From Alcaligenaceae bacterium SAGV5 (lineage in GTDB: Bacteria; Pseudomonadota; Gammaproteobacteria; Burkholderiales; Burkholderiaceae_B): DNA of 64,000 bases. The position numbers and the translations under genes are program-made. The notes under the pieces were generated by a model that did not search any database, had not been told where the DNA came from, and worked only from the letters and a program-made list of their open reading frames with translations. Location of the stretch: positions 930,001 to 994,000 of the forward strand of contig SPDP01000001.1 of NCBI GenBank assembly GCA_009360345.1, read 5' to 3'. Numbering within the stretch: the first letter of the stretch is position 1; each line of letters begins with the position of its first letter. Shown piece by piece: positions 52,243 to 60,553 of this stretch.

Positions 52243-53105
52243 GTATCCAGGCCTTCCGATCCGCCCCCGCCATGCAAGCACCTTTCCACCTCAATCACTA
52301 CATCTGCCCGCCTGAGGTCGGCCTGATCGAGTTCCTCGACCTGGCCGTCTCGCGCGGCTTCGCCGGGGTCGCGCTGACCGAGCGGGCGCTGGCACAGGTC
52401 GCGCCGACCCGGCTCGCCCACGAACTCCAGACGCGCGGACTGGACATCTCTTCGGTCAACAGCGCGGGGTATTTCCTGCATGCCGACGCGCGGGCCGCAA
52501 ACGAGCAGGCGCGCAAGAACCAGGCGCTGCTCGAGGCCTGCGCGGAACTCGGCGGCGCGGCGCTCAACGTCATCGTCGGCGGGCTTGGCCATGCGGCGGG
52601 GTCGATGACGCTGGAAACCGCGCGCGAACGGGCCGGCGCGGCGCTGCAAGGCTTTGCGGCCCAGGCCGCGCAAGCCGGCGTACCGTTGCTGTTCGAGCCC
52701 ATCCACCCCATGGGCATGTGGTTCAAGGGCTGCGTACATACACTGGCGCAATCGCTCCGGATGATAGAGCGCCTGCCCGGCCGCAACGCCATCACGCTCG
52801 ATTGCTTTCACTCGTGGTGGGACGAAGACCTGCACGACTTCCTCGCAAACGAGGCGAGTCCGCTGGCGGTAGTCCAGATCTGCGACGTGGCCCTCTTTGG
52901 CGAAGAGTCCATCCCGCGCCGCGCGCCGCCCGGGGAAGGCGTGATCGACCTGGGGCAAATCCTGCGTGCCTGCCTGGACCGGCCGGCACCGCCCAAGCTT
53001 GAACTAGAGCTCTTTGCTGCGCAACTGCCGGGGCGTGACCTGGCCGAGGTGGTCGACAGCTCGATGCGCGTCATCCGGAACCTGGCGCTGCGGGACGCAC
53101 CTTGA
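52239..53105 (+). CDS. Sugar phosphate isomerase/epimerase family TIM-barrel protein
   Basis: The 288-residue protein fits the xylose isomerase-like TIM barrel family: LNHYICPPEVGLIEFLDLAV, LLFEPIHPMGMWFKGCVHTL with a metal-binding Glu and His, LDCFHSWWDEDLHDF and VQICDVALFGEESIPRRAPP. Related proteins isomerise hydroxypyruvate, inosose or ring-opened intermediates. Here it may process a product of the oxygenase pathway. The GTG at 52239 overlaps the LivF stop (GTGA); an ATG at 52272 is the alternative start. Confidence 0.82.
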   Translation: MSIQAFRSAPAMQAPFHLNHYICPPEVGLIEFLDLAVSRGFAGVALTERALAQVAPTRLAHELQTRGLDISSVNSAGYFLHADARAANEQARKNQALLEACAELGGAALNVIVGGLGHAAGSMTLETARERAGAALQGFAAQAAQAGVPLLFEPIHPMGMWFKGCVHTLAQSLRMIERLPGRNAITLDCFHSWWDEDLHDFLANEASPLAVVQICDVALFGEESIPRRAPPGEGVIDLGQILRACLDRPAPPKLELELFAAQLPGRDLAEVVDSSMRVIRNLALRDAP

Positions 53106-53145
53106 CCCGGCGGCGGGCGGAAATGACCGGAGCGGGAGCGTCCGG

Positions 53146-54300
53146 CTAGAACGATCTCGGCAGACCCAGCACGTGTTCGGCCACGTAGGCGTAGATGAGG
53201 TTATTGGAGATCGGCGCAACCTGATAGAGCCGGGTCTCGCGGAACTTCCGCTCCACGTCGTACTCGCAGGCAAAGCCGAATCCGCCGTGGAACTGCAGGC
53301 AGACGTTGGCGGCCTCCCAACTGGCCTTGGAAGCCAGGTACTTGGCCATGTTCGCCTCCGCGCCGCAAGGCTGGTGCGCATCGTACTTCTCGCAAGCCTT
53401 CCATCGCATGAGGTTGGCCGCCTCGACTTCCATGTAGGCCTGCGCGATGGGGAACTGCACGCCCTGGTTCTGGCCGATGGGACGTCCGAACACCACGCGG
53501 TCGGCCGCGTACTTCGTGACCTTGTCGATGAACCAGTAGCCATCGCCTATGCACTCGGCGGCGATCAGGGTGCGCTCGGCGTTCAGGCCGTCCAGGATGT
53601 ACCGGAAGCCCTGCCCTTCCTGGCCGATCAGGTTTTCCTCGGGAATCTCCAGATTCTCGAAGAACAGTTCGTTGGTCTCGTGATTCACCATGTTCAGGAT
53701 GGGCCGCACCGTCATCCCGCTCTTCTCGGCCTGGCGCAGATCCACCATGAAAATGGACATCCCCTCGGACTTCTTCTTCACTTCCGCCAGCGGCGTAGTG
53801 CGCGCCAGCAGGATCATCCAGTCGGAGTGCTGCACGCGCGAGATCCACACTTTCTGGCCGTTGACGACGTAGCGGTCGCCCTTCTTCACGGCCGTGGTCT
53901 TGAGCCTGGTGGTGTCGGTGCCGGTGGTGGGCTCGGTCACGCCCATGGACTGCAGCCGCCATTCGCCCGAGGCGATGCGTGGCAGATAGAACGCCTTCTG
54001 CTGTTCCGAACCGTGGCGCAGCAGGGTCCCCATGTTGTACATCTGCCCATGGCAGGCGCCGGAATTGCCGCCCGCGCGGTTGATTTCCTCCATGATCACC
54101 GAGGCTTCGGCCAGACCCAGGCCGGAACCGCCGTACTCCTGGGGGATCAGCGCGGCCAGCCAGCCGGCCCGGGTCAGCGCCTGCACGAACTCCTCGGGGT
54201 AGCCCCGCGCTTCATCGATCTTCCGGTGGTATTCGTCGGGAAAAACCGCGCACAAGGCGCGAACCGCGTCGCGGATATCCTGGTAATGGTCGTCTTGCAT
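53146..54300 (-). CDS. Acyl-CoA dehydrogenase
   Basis: The 384-residue flavoenzyme contains YGGSGLGLAEASVIMEEINR, MGVTEPTTGTDTTRLKTTAV, YVVNGQKVWISRVQHSDWMI and FGRPIGQNQGVQFPIAQAYM. The C-terminus VAPISNNLIYAYVAEHVLGL is that of a subgroup lacking the YEGT base. The Glu in NAERTLIAAE at the isovaleryl-type site is present. It is last in the amidase/CoA operon. The start is uncertain: ATG 54300 is chosen, but GTG 54357 overlaps the MaoC-type gene end. Confidence 0.9.
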   Translation of the reverse strand: MQDDHYQDIRDAVRALCAVFPDEYHRKIDEARGYPEEFVQALTRAGWLAALIPQEYGGSGLGLAEASVIMEEINRAGGNSGACHGQMYNMGTLLRHGSEQQKAFYLPRIASGEWRLQSMGVTEPTTGTDTTRLKTTAVKKGDRYVVNGQKVWISRVQHSDWMILLARTTPLAEVKKKSEGMSIFMVDLRQAEKSGMTVRPILNMVNHETNELFFENLEIPEENLIGQEGQGFRYILDGLNAERTLIAAECIGDGYWFIDKVTKYAADRVVFGRPIGQNQGVQFPIAQAYMEVEAANLMRWKACEKYDAHQPCGAEANMAKYLASKASWEAANVCLQFHGGFGFACEYDVERKFRETRLYQVAPISNNLIYAYVAEHVLGLPRSF

Positions 54301-54340
54301 GTCGTTGGGGCTCGCGGTGGCGTCGGGGATCGTTGCGGTT

Positions 54341-55249
54341 TCAGCGGGCGGACTCACCGAGCGTGATCATGCCGTCCAGCCCGACCCGGCCGGTGTTGTT
54401 GGTGGACCAGACACGCCAGGCGCCGGGCACCGCCGGATCCGGGCTGGCATGCAGGTGGAAGCCCCCGGGCAGCGCGAAAGTCGGCTGCACGGCGCGGAAC
54501 TGAAAGGTGGCGATGCGCCTCCCGGGGGCGATCTCGCGCTCCATGAAATCCAGCAGCAGCGTGGCGATCAGCGGACCGTGCACGATCTGCGCCGGATAAC
54601 CCTCTTCCTGCTGGCAATACGCCAGGTCGTAGTGGATGCGATGGCCATTGAAGGTGGCGGCCGAATAACGGAACAGCTCCACCGGTCCCATGAACACCGC
54701 CTTGGTACGCTCGCCCTGGCGCTCGAATACCTCGGCGGCGGCACGCCAGCGGGCCGCCGCATCGGCTGCGCCCCGCATGGCCGCGATTTCCTCCGTCCCG
54801 GCCAGATCGCGGTAGACGATATCGTGCTCTTCGCGCAACACGTCGCCGCGGGCGTCGCTGTAACAGTGCTCCACGGTCACGAACACCATGGCGCCATTGC
54901 GTCCCGCCTTCTCAATGATCCGGAGAATGCTGGAGCGCTTGCACACCTCGCTGGCCACGTCGAACGGACGCTCCCAGGCCAACCGGCTGCCGGCCCACAT
55001 GCGACGCGGCAGCGGCACCGGGGGCAGGAAGCTCCCGCGCTCGGGATGGCCGTCGGCACCAAGCCGGTCCGTCGTTTCGATGGGGTTGAAATAACACCAG
55101 TGCCAACCCGCGGGCAGCGATCCTTTCGGATCGTCCATCAGCGCCCGCTGGTTGAGCAGCGCGCCCATCTGGCGGACCTGTACCGGACTGATGACGTCGG
55201 TGCCAACGCTGCCGCGGCCGACCCAATCGTCGAATTGCGTGGCGCTCAT
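54341..55249 (-). CDS. MaoC/FAS1-like dehydratase (mesaconyl-C4-CoA hydratase type)
   Basis: The 302-residue protein has two hotdog domains, as in HTD2/MaoC-like dehydratases. The N-terminal half has HWCYFNPIETTDRLGADGHP and GSFLPPVPLPRRMWAGSRL. The C-terminal half has FSAATFNGHRIHYDLAYCQQ-like and VHGPLIATLLLDFMER with the His/Asp hydratase motif. It would add or remove water from a CoA thioester. The ATG at 55249 overlaps the upstream deacetylase gene end by 4 bases. Confidence 0.87.
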   Translation of the reverse strand: MSATQFDDWVGRGSVGTDVISPVQVRQMGALLNQRALMDDPKGSLPAGWHWCYFNPIETTDRLGADGHPERGSFLPPVPLPRRMWAGSRLAWERPFDVASEVCKRSSILRIIEKAGRNGAMVFVTVEHCYSDARGDVLREEHDIVYRDLAGTEEIAAMRGAADAAARWRAAAEVFERQGERTKAVFMGPVELFRYSAATFNGHRIHYDLAYCQQEEGYPAQIVHGPLIATLLLDFMEREIAPGRRIATFQFRAVQPTFALPGGFHLHASPDPAVPGAWRVWSTNNTGRVGLDGMITLGESAR

Positions 55250-56133
55250 GCCCTGGCCTCCGGACGCGCGACCTCGCCCGCATACCAATCGGCGATCTGC
55301 GAGCCTTGCATGAAGCACACCCCCGGCGTCTGCATCAGCAGATCCAGCATCTGTTCAAAGCTGCCGAAACGGTGCGGCACGCCTATCAGGTGCGGGTGCA
55401 GGCCCAGCGCCAACACCCTCGGACGCCGCACCGACTCGCGCACGAAAAGCTCCACGGTACGCCGCACGCGGTCGAGGAGCTGGCCTGTGGCGTGCTTTTC
55501 TATCGCATAGACGATGGAATCGTTGAGCTCGAGGTTGTAGGGCATGGACAGCAAGGGACCGTTGTCGGTGCGCAGCCAGTTGGGCAAATCGTCGATGCAC
55601 CAGTCGCACACATAGTCGATCCCCGCGGCTACCAGGGTCTCGGGCGTGCCATGCGTCTCGCGCAGGCCCGGGCCGAGCCAGCCGCGCGGACGCCGGCCGG
55701 TGAACTTCTGGATGATGTCCAGCGCCAGGCGGACGACGTCGCTTTCACCGCCGCCCGCGTCGTTGAGGGATTTCTGGTGTACGCCGTGGCCGATGAATTC
55801 CCAGCCAGCCTCGAGCATGCGTTCGGCAGCGCGCGGATAGGCCTCGATCACGCTGGCGTTGCAACTGGTGGAAGCCGTCAGGCCGCGCGTCTGGATAGCC
55901 TCGATCATGCGTGGCAGGCCGGCGCGCATACCATAGTCCACCCAGCCGAAATTGGGCACGTCGGGCACGGTTTCCTTGCCATGCGGCGGCGTGACGATGG
56001 CGCGCGGCATGGGCGAATTGAAATCCCAGTTCTCGACGTTGACCACCAGGTGCACAAGGATGCGGCCGTCCGCCGGCGCCCGCAATGCCGGCCCTTCGTC
56101 GGAAAAGAAGTACGGAATGCGTGGGTTGCTCAT
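55246..56133 (-). CDS. Polysaccharide deacetylase-family protein, PuuE/allantoinase-like
   Basis: The 295-residue protein has the NodB/CE4 fold. It starts RIPYFFSDEGPALRAPADGR and has LVVNVENWDF, the cyclic-amidase-type NFGWVDYGMRAGLPRMIEAI and EFIGHGVHQKSLNDAGGGES. GWLGPGLRETHGTPETLVAA and LGLHPHLIGVPHR follow. These features match the metal-independent allantoinase PuuE rather than true polysaccharide enzymes. There is no signal peptide. It may open a cyclic amide or ureide ring in this amidase-containing operon. Confidence 0.82.
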   Translation of the reverse strand: MSNPRIPYFFSDEGPALRAPADGRILVHLVVNVENWDFNSPMPRAIVTPPHGKETVPDVPNFGWVDYGMRAGLPRMIEAIQTRGLTASTSCNASVIEAYPRAAERMLEAGWEFIGHGVHQKSLNDAGGGESDVVRLALDIIQKFTGRRPRGWLGPGLRETHGTPETLVAAGIDYVCDWCIDDLPNWLRTDNGPLLSMPYNLELNDSIVYAIEKHATGQLLDRVRRTVELFVRESVRRPRVLALGLHPHLIGVPHRFGSFEQMLDLLMQTPGVCFMQGSQIADWYAGEVARPEARA

Positions 56134-56148
56134 GTGGGATGTCCTCGA

Positions 56149-56922
56149 TCACCGCCCCGTGAAGCGGGGTTTGCGTTTCTCACGGAAAGCACGCCGGCCT
56201 TCCTCATAATCCTGGCTGGCGAAACATTGCTCCACCGCCGCCTGCACGTCGATCCGCGCGGCCGGGTCCAGAATCGCGCGAAACCCGAGCTTGGCCGCGG
56301 CCAGCGTCAGCGGCGCGTTGGCCGCAATATCGGCGGCCAGCGCATCGGCCCAATCGAATACCCTGTCCTGGACCGCATGGACCAGGCCCAGGCGGGCCGC
56401 CCCCTCGGCATCATAGACACGCGCCGTATAGAACAGCTCGCTGGCCGCCGCTACGCCCATGACCGCGCTCATGCGCGCCAGTGCGTCGAGCCCGTAGCCC
56501 AGCCCCAGGCGGCCGGCCGGCATGCAGAAACGCGCGCCCGGTGCCGCATAGCGCAGGTCGCAGGCCAGCGCCAGGCCGATGCCACCGCCATAACACACGC
56601 CGGAGATCGCGGCGATCGTCGGACAGCGCAGGCGCTGCAGGCCGCCCTGCGCCCGGTCGACCGCACCGTTGTAGCGGGCCACGGCCGCGGCGCCCGAGCG
56701 CTGCGCGTCGAACTCCGAGATGTCGGCGCCCGACACGAAGGCTTGCTCGCCCGCGCCCCGCAGCACCACGACACGAACCGCGGCATCTTCCTCGGCGGCC
56801 TGGAGATGATCGGCCAGGCGCTCCCACATCGCCAGGCTCATGGCATTGCGGCGCGCTTCGTTGGCGATGGTCAGCGTGGCGATGCCTGCACGCGCCGCAT
56901 AGTGCACGTCTCCCATGCTCAT
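56149..56922 (-). CDS. Enoyl-CoA hydratase/isomerase family protein
   Basis: The 257-residue crotonase-fold protein has the first oxyanion-hole segment SGADISEFDAQRSGA and the second ISGVCYGGGIGLALACDLRY. The C-terminus FREKRKPRFTGR is typical. Catalytic acidic residues in the PAGRLGLGYGLD region are partly conserved. It would hydrate the enoyl-CoA made by the dehydrogenase. It overlaps the CoA transferase stop by 4 bases. Confidence 0.88.
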   Translation of the reverse strand: MSMGDVHYAARAGIATLTIANEARRNAMSLAMWERLADHLQAAEEDAAVRVVVLRGAGEQAFVSGADISEFDAQRSGAAAVARYNGAVDRAQGGLQRLRCPTIAAISGVCYGGGIGLALACDLRYAAPGARFCMPAGRLGLGYGLDALARMSAVMGVAAASELFYTARVYDAEGAARLGLVHAVQDRVFDWADALAADIAANAPLTLAAAKLGFRAILDPAARIDVQAAVEQCFASQDYEEGRRAFREKRKPRFTGR

Positions 56923-58115
56923 ACCACCGCGTCGGCCTGCAGGCGCCGTATTTCCGCCTGGCTATAGCCGTGCTCGGCCAGCACTTCCTCGGTGTGCTCG
57001 CCCCAGCCCGGCGCCTGCGCCACCACCTGCGCCGGCGTGCGCTCCAGCCGCACCGGCTGGGTGATGTAATGCTTCGCCTTGCCTTCAGGACCGACCAGGC
57101 TCTCGATCACGCCCAACCTCCTGACCTGTTCGTCTTTCACCAGTTGCGGCACGGTATAGACCGGGCCGGCGGGCACGCCCACCTCATTGAGGCCGTCGAC
57201 CCAATGCACCACCGTGCCCGACTTGAACACCTCGGCCAGCAACGCGTTCAGGCGCGCGCGATTGGCCACCCTCAGGGTTTCCGTGGCGAACTCCGGATCG
57301 GCCAGCCAATCGGCGCGATCCAGCAGCTTGCACATACGCACCCAGTTGCCCTCGCCCGAGGCGCCGAGATTGAACACGCCGTCGGCTGCCTCGAACAGGC
57401 CCATGGGACTGCTGGTCGGATGATCGTTGCCTACCTGTACCGGGATGTCGCCATCGTTCAGATAGCGCGCGACCTGGAAATCCATCATCGCGATCTGCGC
57501 ATGCAGCAGCGAGGCATGCACCCACTGGCCGCGTCCAGACACCTCGCGCTCATGCAGCGCCACCAGGATGCCGATGGCCGCGTACAAGCCCGCGCTCATG
57601 TCAGCCACCGCCAGCCCGGCGCGCACCGGGCCGCTGCCGGAATGCCCGGTCACCGACATGAGCCCGCCCATGCCCTGGATGATCTGGTCGAAGCCCGGGC
57701 GGCCCGCCAGCGGACCTTCCTGGCCGAAACCCGAGATGCTGGCGAGGATGATGCGCGGGTTGACCTTGGCCAGCGACTCGTAGTCCAGTCCGAGCTTGTT
57801 CTTGATCTCGGGGCGCCAGTTCTCCACCACCACGTCGGCGTCCTTGACCATGCGCATCAGGATGTCGAGCGCGCCCGGCTTCTTGAGGTTCAGCGTCATC
57901 GATCGCTTGTTGCGATTCAGATTCTGGAAATCGCCGCCGCCACGGTTCGCCGCGAACATGGCCTCGTTGGGATCAATGCCCGGCGGCGGCTCCACGCGGA
58001 TGACGTCCGCGCCGAAGTCGGTCAGGATGCGGACGCAGTTCGGACCGGCGCGTACACGCGACAGGTCCAGCACCTTGAATCGAGCCAGCGCCTGGGACGC
58101 TTGGATTTTGGACAT
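56919..58115 (-). CDS. Class III CoA transferase (CaiB/BaiF family)
   Basis: The 398-residue protein contains KVLDLSRVRAGPNCVRILTD, VIRVEPPPGIDP, RNKRSMTLNLKKPGALDILM and GQWVHASLLHAQIAMMDFQV with conserved family spacing. It activates the carboxylate by CoA transfer. The ATG at 58115 follows GAGG by about 6 bases; a much longer open frame upstream overlaps the amidase gene and is not used. It follows the amidase gene by 8 bases. Confidence 0.9.
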   Translation of the reverse strand: MSKIQASQALARFKVLDLSRVRAGPNCVRILTDFGADVIRVEPPPGIDPNEAMFAANRGGGDFQNLNRNKRSMTLNLKKPGALDILMRMVKDADVVVENWRPEIKNKLGLDYESLAKVNPRIILASISGFGQEGPLAGRPGFDQIIQGMGGLMSVTGHSGSGPVRAGLAVADMSAGLYAAIGILVALHEREVSGRGQWVHASLLHAQIAMMDFQVARYLNDGDIPVQVGNDHPTSSPMGLFEAADGVFNLGASGEGNWVRMCKLLDRADWLADPEFATETLRVANRARLNALLAEVFKSGTVVHWVDGLNEVGVPAGPVYTVPQLVKDEQVRRLGVIESLVGPEGKAKHYITQPVRLERTPAQVVAQAPGWGEHTEEVLAEHGYSQAEIRRLQADAVV

Positions 58116-58123
58116 CGGCTGCC

Positions 58124-59434
58124 TCACAACATCAAAGGGACCGCCTTGCGGCCGGCAACGGCGTGGCTCGACTCGAGCCGCGCGGCGAAGGAAAGCAGGT
58201 CGGCCTCGCGATGAGGCCGTGCGAGCAGTTGCACCGACACTGGGCGCCCGTTCGCATCCTCGGCCACCGGCAGCACCAGCGCCGGCAGGCCCAGGTAGTT
58301 CACAAAACCCATATAGCGATGCAGCGCCAGCAACTCGCGCACCTGGAACTGCGCCTCGTCGGGCGCGACGCGGCGCCAGTCGGGCACGGGTTGCGGCAGC
58401 GCGGGCAGCATCAGCACGTCGGCCTCGCCGAAGTGGCCGGCCACGAAATCGCGCAACGCGCCCCCGCGCGCCCGCAGCGCCGCGCCATGCCAATCGCGCG
58501 GCAAGACCAGGCCGCCCAACACGAGATCGCGCGCGCGAGGCGGCAGATCCGAGGCCTTGAGCACCGCGCCATACGTGCGGGCCGATTCGGCCCGCAGCAC
58601 GATCTCGGCCAGCATCGACAGCCGCTCGAATTCGGTCGACGGGAAGGCCTGCTCGCGCGCGCCGCACGTCCGTGCCAGCCCCTGCAGCAAACCCGCCACA
58701 TCCGGATGCAAGGCGGCATCGTCCAGCCACGCTGCCACGCGTAAAACACCGGGCACGGCCGGCCGGGGCAGCACCGGATCGCGCAACACCTCGAACAGCA
58801 GTGCGGCGTCGACGCTATCGCGCGCCAGGACCCCAACGGTGTCCAGTGACGGGGCGAGCGGCTGCACGCCCTCGGTCGGGATCGCGCCCCAGGTGGGTTT
58901 GAATCCCACCACGCCACATGTCGCTGCCGGAATGCGCACCGAGCCCGACGTATCGGTGCCCAACGAGGCCAGAGTCAACCCTGCCGCCACCGCGCTCGCG
59001 CTGCCGCTGGACGACCCCCCCACCACGGCTGCGTGGTCGCGCGGATTGACGCATCGTCCGAGCCATTCGTTGTCGCCCGTGGACCCGCAGGCGTATTCCG
59101 CCATCGCCAACGTGCCCATCACCACCGCACCCGCCGCACCGAGGCTGCGAATGGCAGCGGCCGGCTGCGCCAACGGCCGCGGCTGGCCCGGCCCCAGGCC
59201 CAAACCCGGCGCACGCCCCGCCAGCATGAAGATGTCCTTATGCGCGAGCGCCACGCCCGCCAGCGGCCCTGCTCCGGGCATGGGCGCCTGCTCCGGCACC
59301 CAGCTTGCGCAATGCCAGGACGCGTGGCGGGCCAGCAGCCGCGCATGCTGCCGGCGCACGGCCTCGGCCGCCGACAGGTCCCCCAGGGAAACGGCGCGCT
59401 GCAACGCCAACAGGGAGGCGGGACATTCAGTCAC
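58124..59434 (-). CDS. Amidase signature family enzyme, AtzE/GatA-like
   Basis: The 436-residue amidase has the Ser-Ser-Lys triad: Lys66 in LAHKDIF, the Ser run at 141-143 (GGSSSGSA) and nucleophile Ser165 in GTDTSGSVRIPA. The start GTG at 59434 lies 7 bases from GGGAG and overlaps the AtzG-like gene by 8 bases. That tight pairing resembles atzG-atzE, where AtzG anchors the amidase in a heterotetramer. It would release ammonia or an amine from an amide intermediate. No atzD or atzF homologue is present, so the cyanuric acid route is unlikely. Confidence 0.9.
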   Translation of the reverse strand: MTECPASLLALQRAVSLGDLSAAEAVRRQHARLLARHASWHCASWVPEQAPMPGAGPLAGVALAHKDIFMLAGRAPGLGLGPGQPRPLAQPAAAIRSLGAAGAVVMGTLAMAEYACGSTGDNEWLGRCVNPRDHAAVVGGSSSGSASAVAAGLTLASLGTDTSGSVRIPAATCGVVGFKPTWGAIPTEGVQPLAPSLDTVGVLARDSVDAALLFEVLRDPVLPRPAVPGVLRVAAWLDDAALHPDVAGLLQGLARTCGAREQAFPSTEFERLSMLAEIVLRAESARTYGAVLKASDLPPRARDLVLGGLVLPRDWHGAALRARGGALRDFVAGHFGEADVLMLPALPQPVPDWRRVAPDEAQFQVRELLALHRYMGFVNYLGLPALVLPVAEDANGRPVSVQLLARPHREADLLSFAARLESSHAVAGRKAVPLML

Positions 59435-59642
59435 CCGAAAGCTCCCTTTGCAGCGCACGAAAATCAGAATCGGCAGATAGGGCCGCCGCCTGCAGCGCCC
59501 AGCCGGCGGCCGGTGCCAGGCGTTCCACGAGCTTGTGCAACCGCCGCAGCTCTGGTTCCGACACAGCGTGGTGCAGATCCATGCCCTCAGCATGTATCGT
59601 GGGAACAGAGGCCGGAGCCGGATGCACTGTTATATTTTTCAT
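59427..59642 (-). CDS. AtzG-like small amidase subunit (DUF4089)
   Basis: This 71-residue protein has the AtzG/DUF4089 pattern: a flexible N-terminus, EPELRRLHKLVERLAPAAGW and a helical C-terminal RALQRELSGD. In the cyanuric acid pathway such a subunit binds and stabilises the AtzE amidase. Here it overlaps the amidase start by 8 bases, so a complex is likely. The ATG at 59642 is preferred; a GTG at 59678 gives 12 more residues but neither has a strong ribosome binding site. Confidence 0.7.
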   Translation of the reverse strand: MKNITVHPAPASVPTIHAEGMDLHHAVSEPELRRLHKLVERLAPAAGWALQAAALSADSDFRALQRELSGD

Positions 59643-59683
59643 ACGTAGGAGTTCACCGCGCCAAGCGTGACGATCCACCTGGA

Positions 59684-59717
59684 TTTATAATTCAGCTATT
59701 TATAATTATATTTATAA
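59684..59717. promoter_or_regulatory. Divergent promoter with three TTTATAA repeats
   Basis: Repeats TTTATAATT at 59684 and 59699, plus TTTATAA at 59711, and the palindrome TATAATTATA (59701-59710), lie between the amidase operon and the GntR gene. TATAAT -10-like elements occur on both strands. This is the probable GntR operator and divergent promoter. Confidence 0.55.
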
Positions 59718-59726
59718 GGTGTAATT

Positions 59727-60431
59727 TTGCAAGCTACGGCCAAACCCGCGAAACCGGCCAAGACCTTCCAGAAGGCCAGTGGACGTATTCGCGACGAAAT
59801 CGAGCGCGCCATCCGCGACGCGGAGCTACTGCCCGGCGAACCCATCGACGAGGCCGACCTGGCGGATAAATACGGCGTTTCGCGCACACCCATACGCGAG
59901 GCCCTGCTGCAACTGGAGGCGCAAGGCATGGTGACCAGCATGCCGCGCGGCGGCATGCTGGTTGCCAAGATGAATTTGCAGCAGTTGCTCGCGCTATGGG
60001 AATTGCTGGGCGAACTCGAAGGCGTGGCGGTACGTCTGGCATGCCAGCGCATGCGCCCCGACGAAAAACAGGCCCTCATCGAGCTGCACGAAAAAAGCGC
60101 GGGCATCGTCGAACGCGAAGACATCACCGGCTGGCAGCAGAGCAATCTGGAGTTCCATGAACTCATCTACCGCGGCACGCGCAACCCCTACCTGCGCCAG
60201 GAAGTCCTGCGCATCCGGACGCGCACCGGCTACTACCGGCGCCACGCCTTCGCCGCCATGGGCCATATCCGCCATTCCTTCGAACAGCACGAGGCCATCA
60301 TCGACGCCATCCGCCGCAACGATTGCGATGCCGCGGCGGCTGCCATGATCGCCCACATGCGTCCGGCGCAAGATGCGGCGGCCCTGACGGAATTCATCGT
60401 CAACCTTCCAGGCGAAGTACTCGCGTCGTGA
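59727..60431 (+). CDS. GntR family regulator, FCD (FadR) subfamily
   Basis: The 234-residue protein has an N-terminal winged helix (IERAIRDAELLPGEPIDEAD, YGVSRTPIREALLQLEAQGM). The FCD domain contains WELLGELEGVAVRLACQRM, QSNLEFHELIYRG and the C-terminal HEAIIDAIRRNDCDAAAAAM. The TTG at 59727 is 7 bases from AAGG and is the only reasonable start. Divergent from the AtzG/amidase operon, it likely represses that operon. Confidence 0.87.
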   Translation: MQATAKPAKPAKTFQKASGRIRDEIERAIRDAELLPGEPIDEADLADKYGVSRTPIREALLQLEAQGMVTSMPRGGMLVAKMNLQQLLALWELLGELEGVAVRLACQRMRPDEKQALIELHEKSAGIVEREDITGWQQSNLEFHELIYRGTRNPYLRQEVLRIRTRTGYYRRHAFAAMGHIRHSFEQHEAIIDAIRRNDCDAAAAAMIAHMRPAQDAAALTEFIVNLPGEVLAS

Positions 60432-60553
60432 TCCGACCAGCCGCGCACGGCCGCTGGCGCCAAAGAGACGGCGCGCCGGGGCTCAAAGTGCTGGCCAGGA
60501 CGGCGGAGAAACAGCGTCCCCAATGGGTCGTTGTCATGGTGCCCGCGATCGGT

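Noticed and set aside
56919..58730. A 603-residue CoA transferase with an N-terminal extension
   Set aside because: The extension is an out-of-frame reading of the amidase gene; ATG 58115 gives the usual size.
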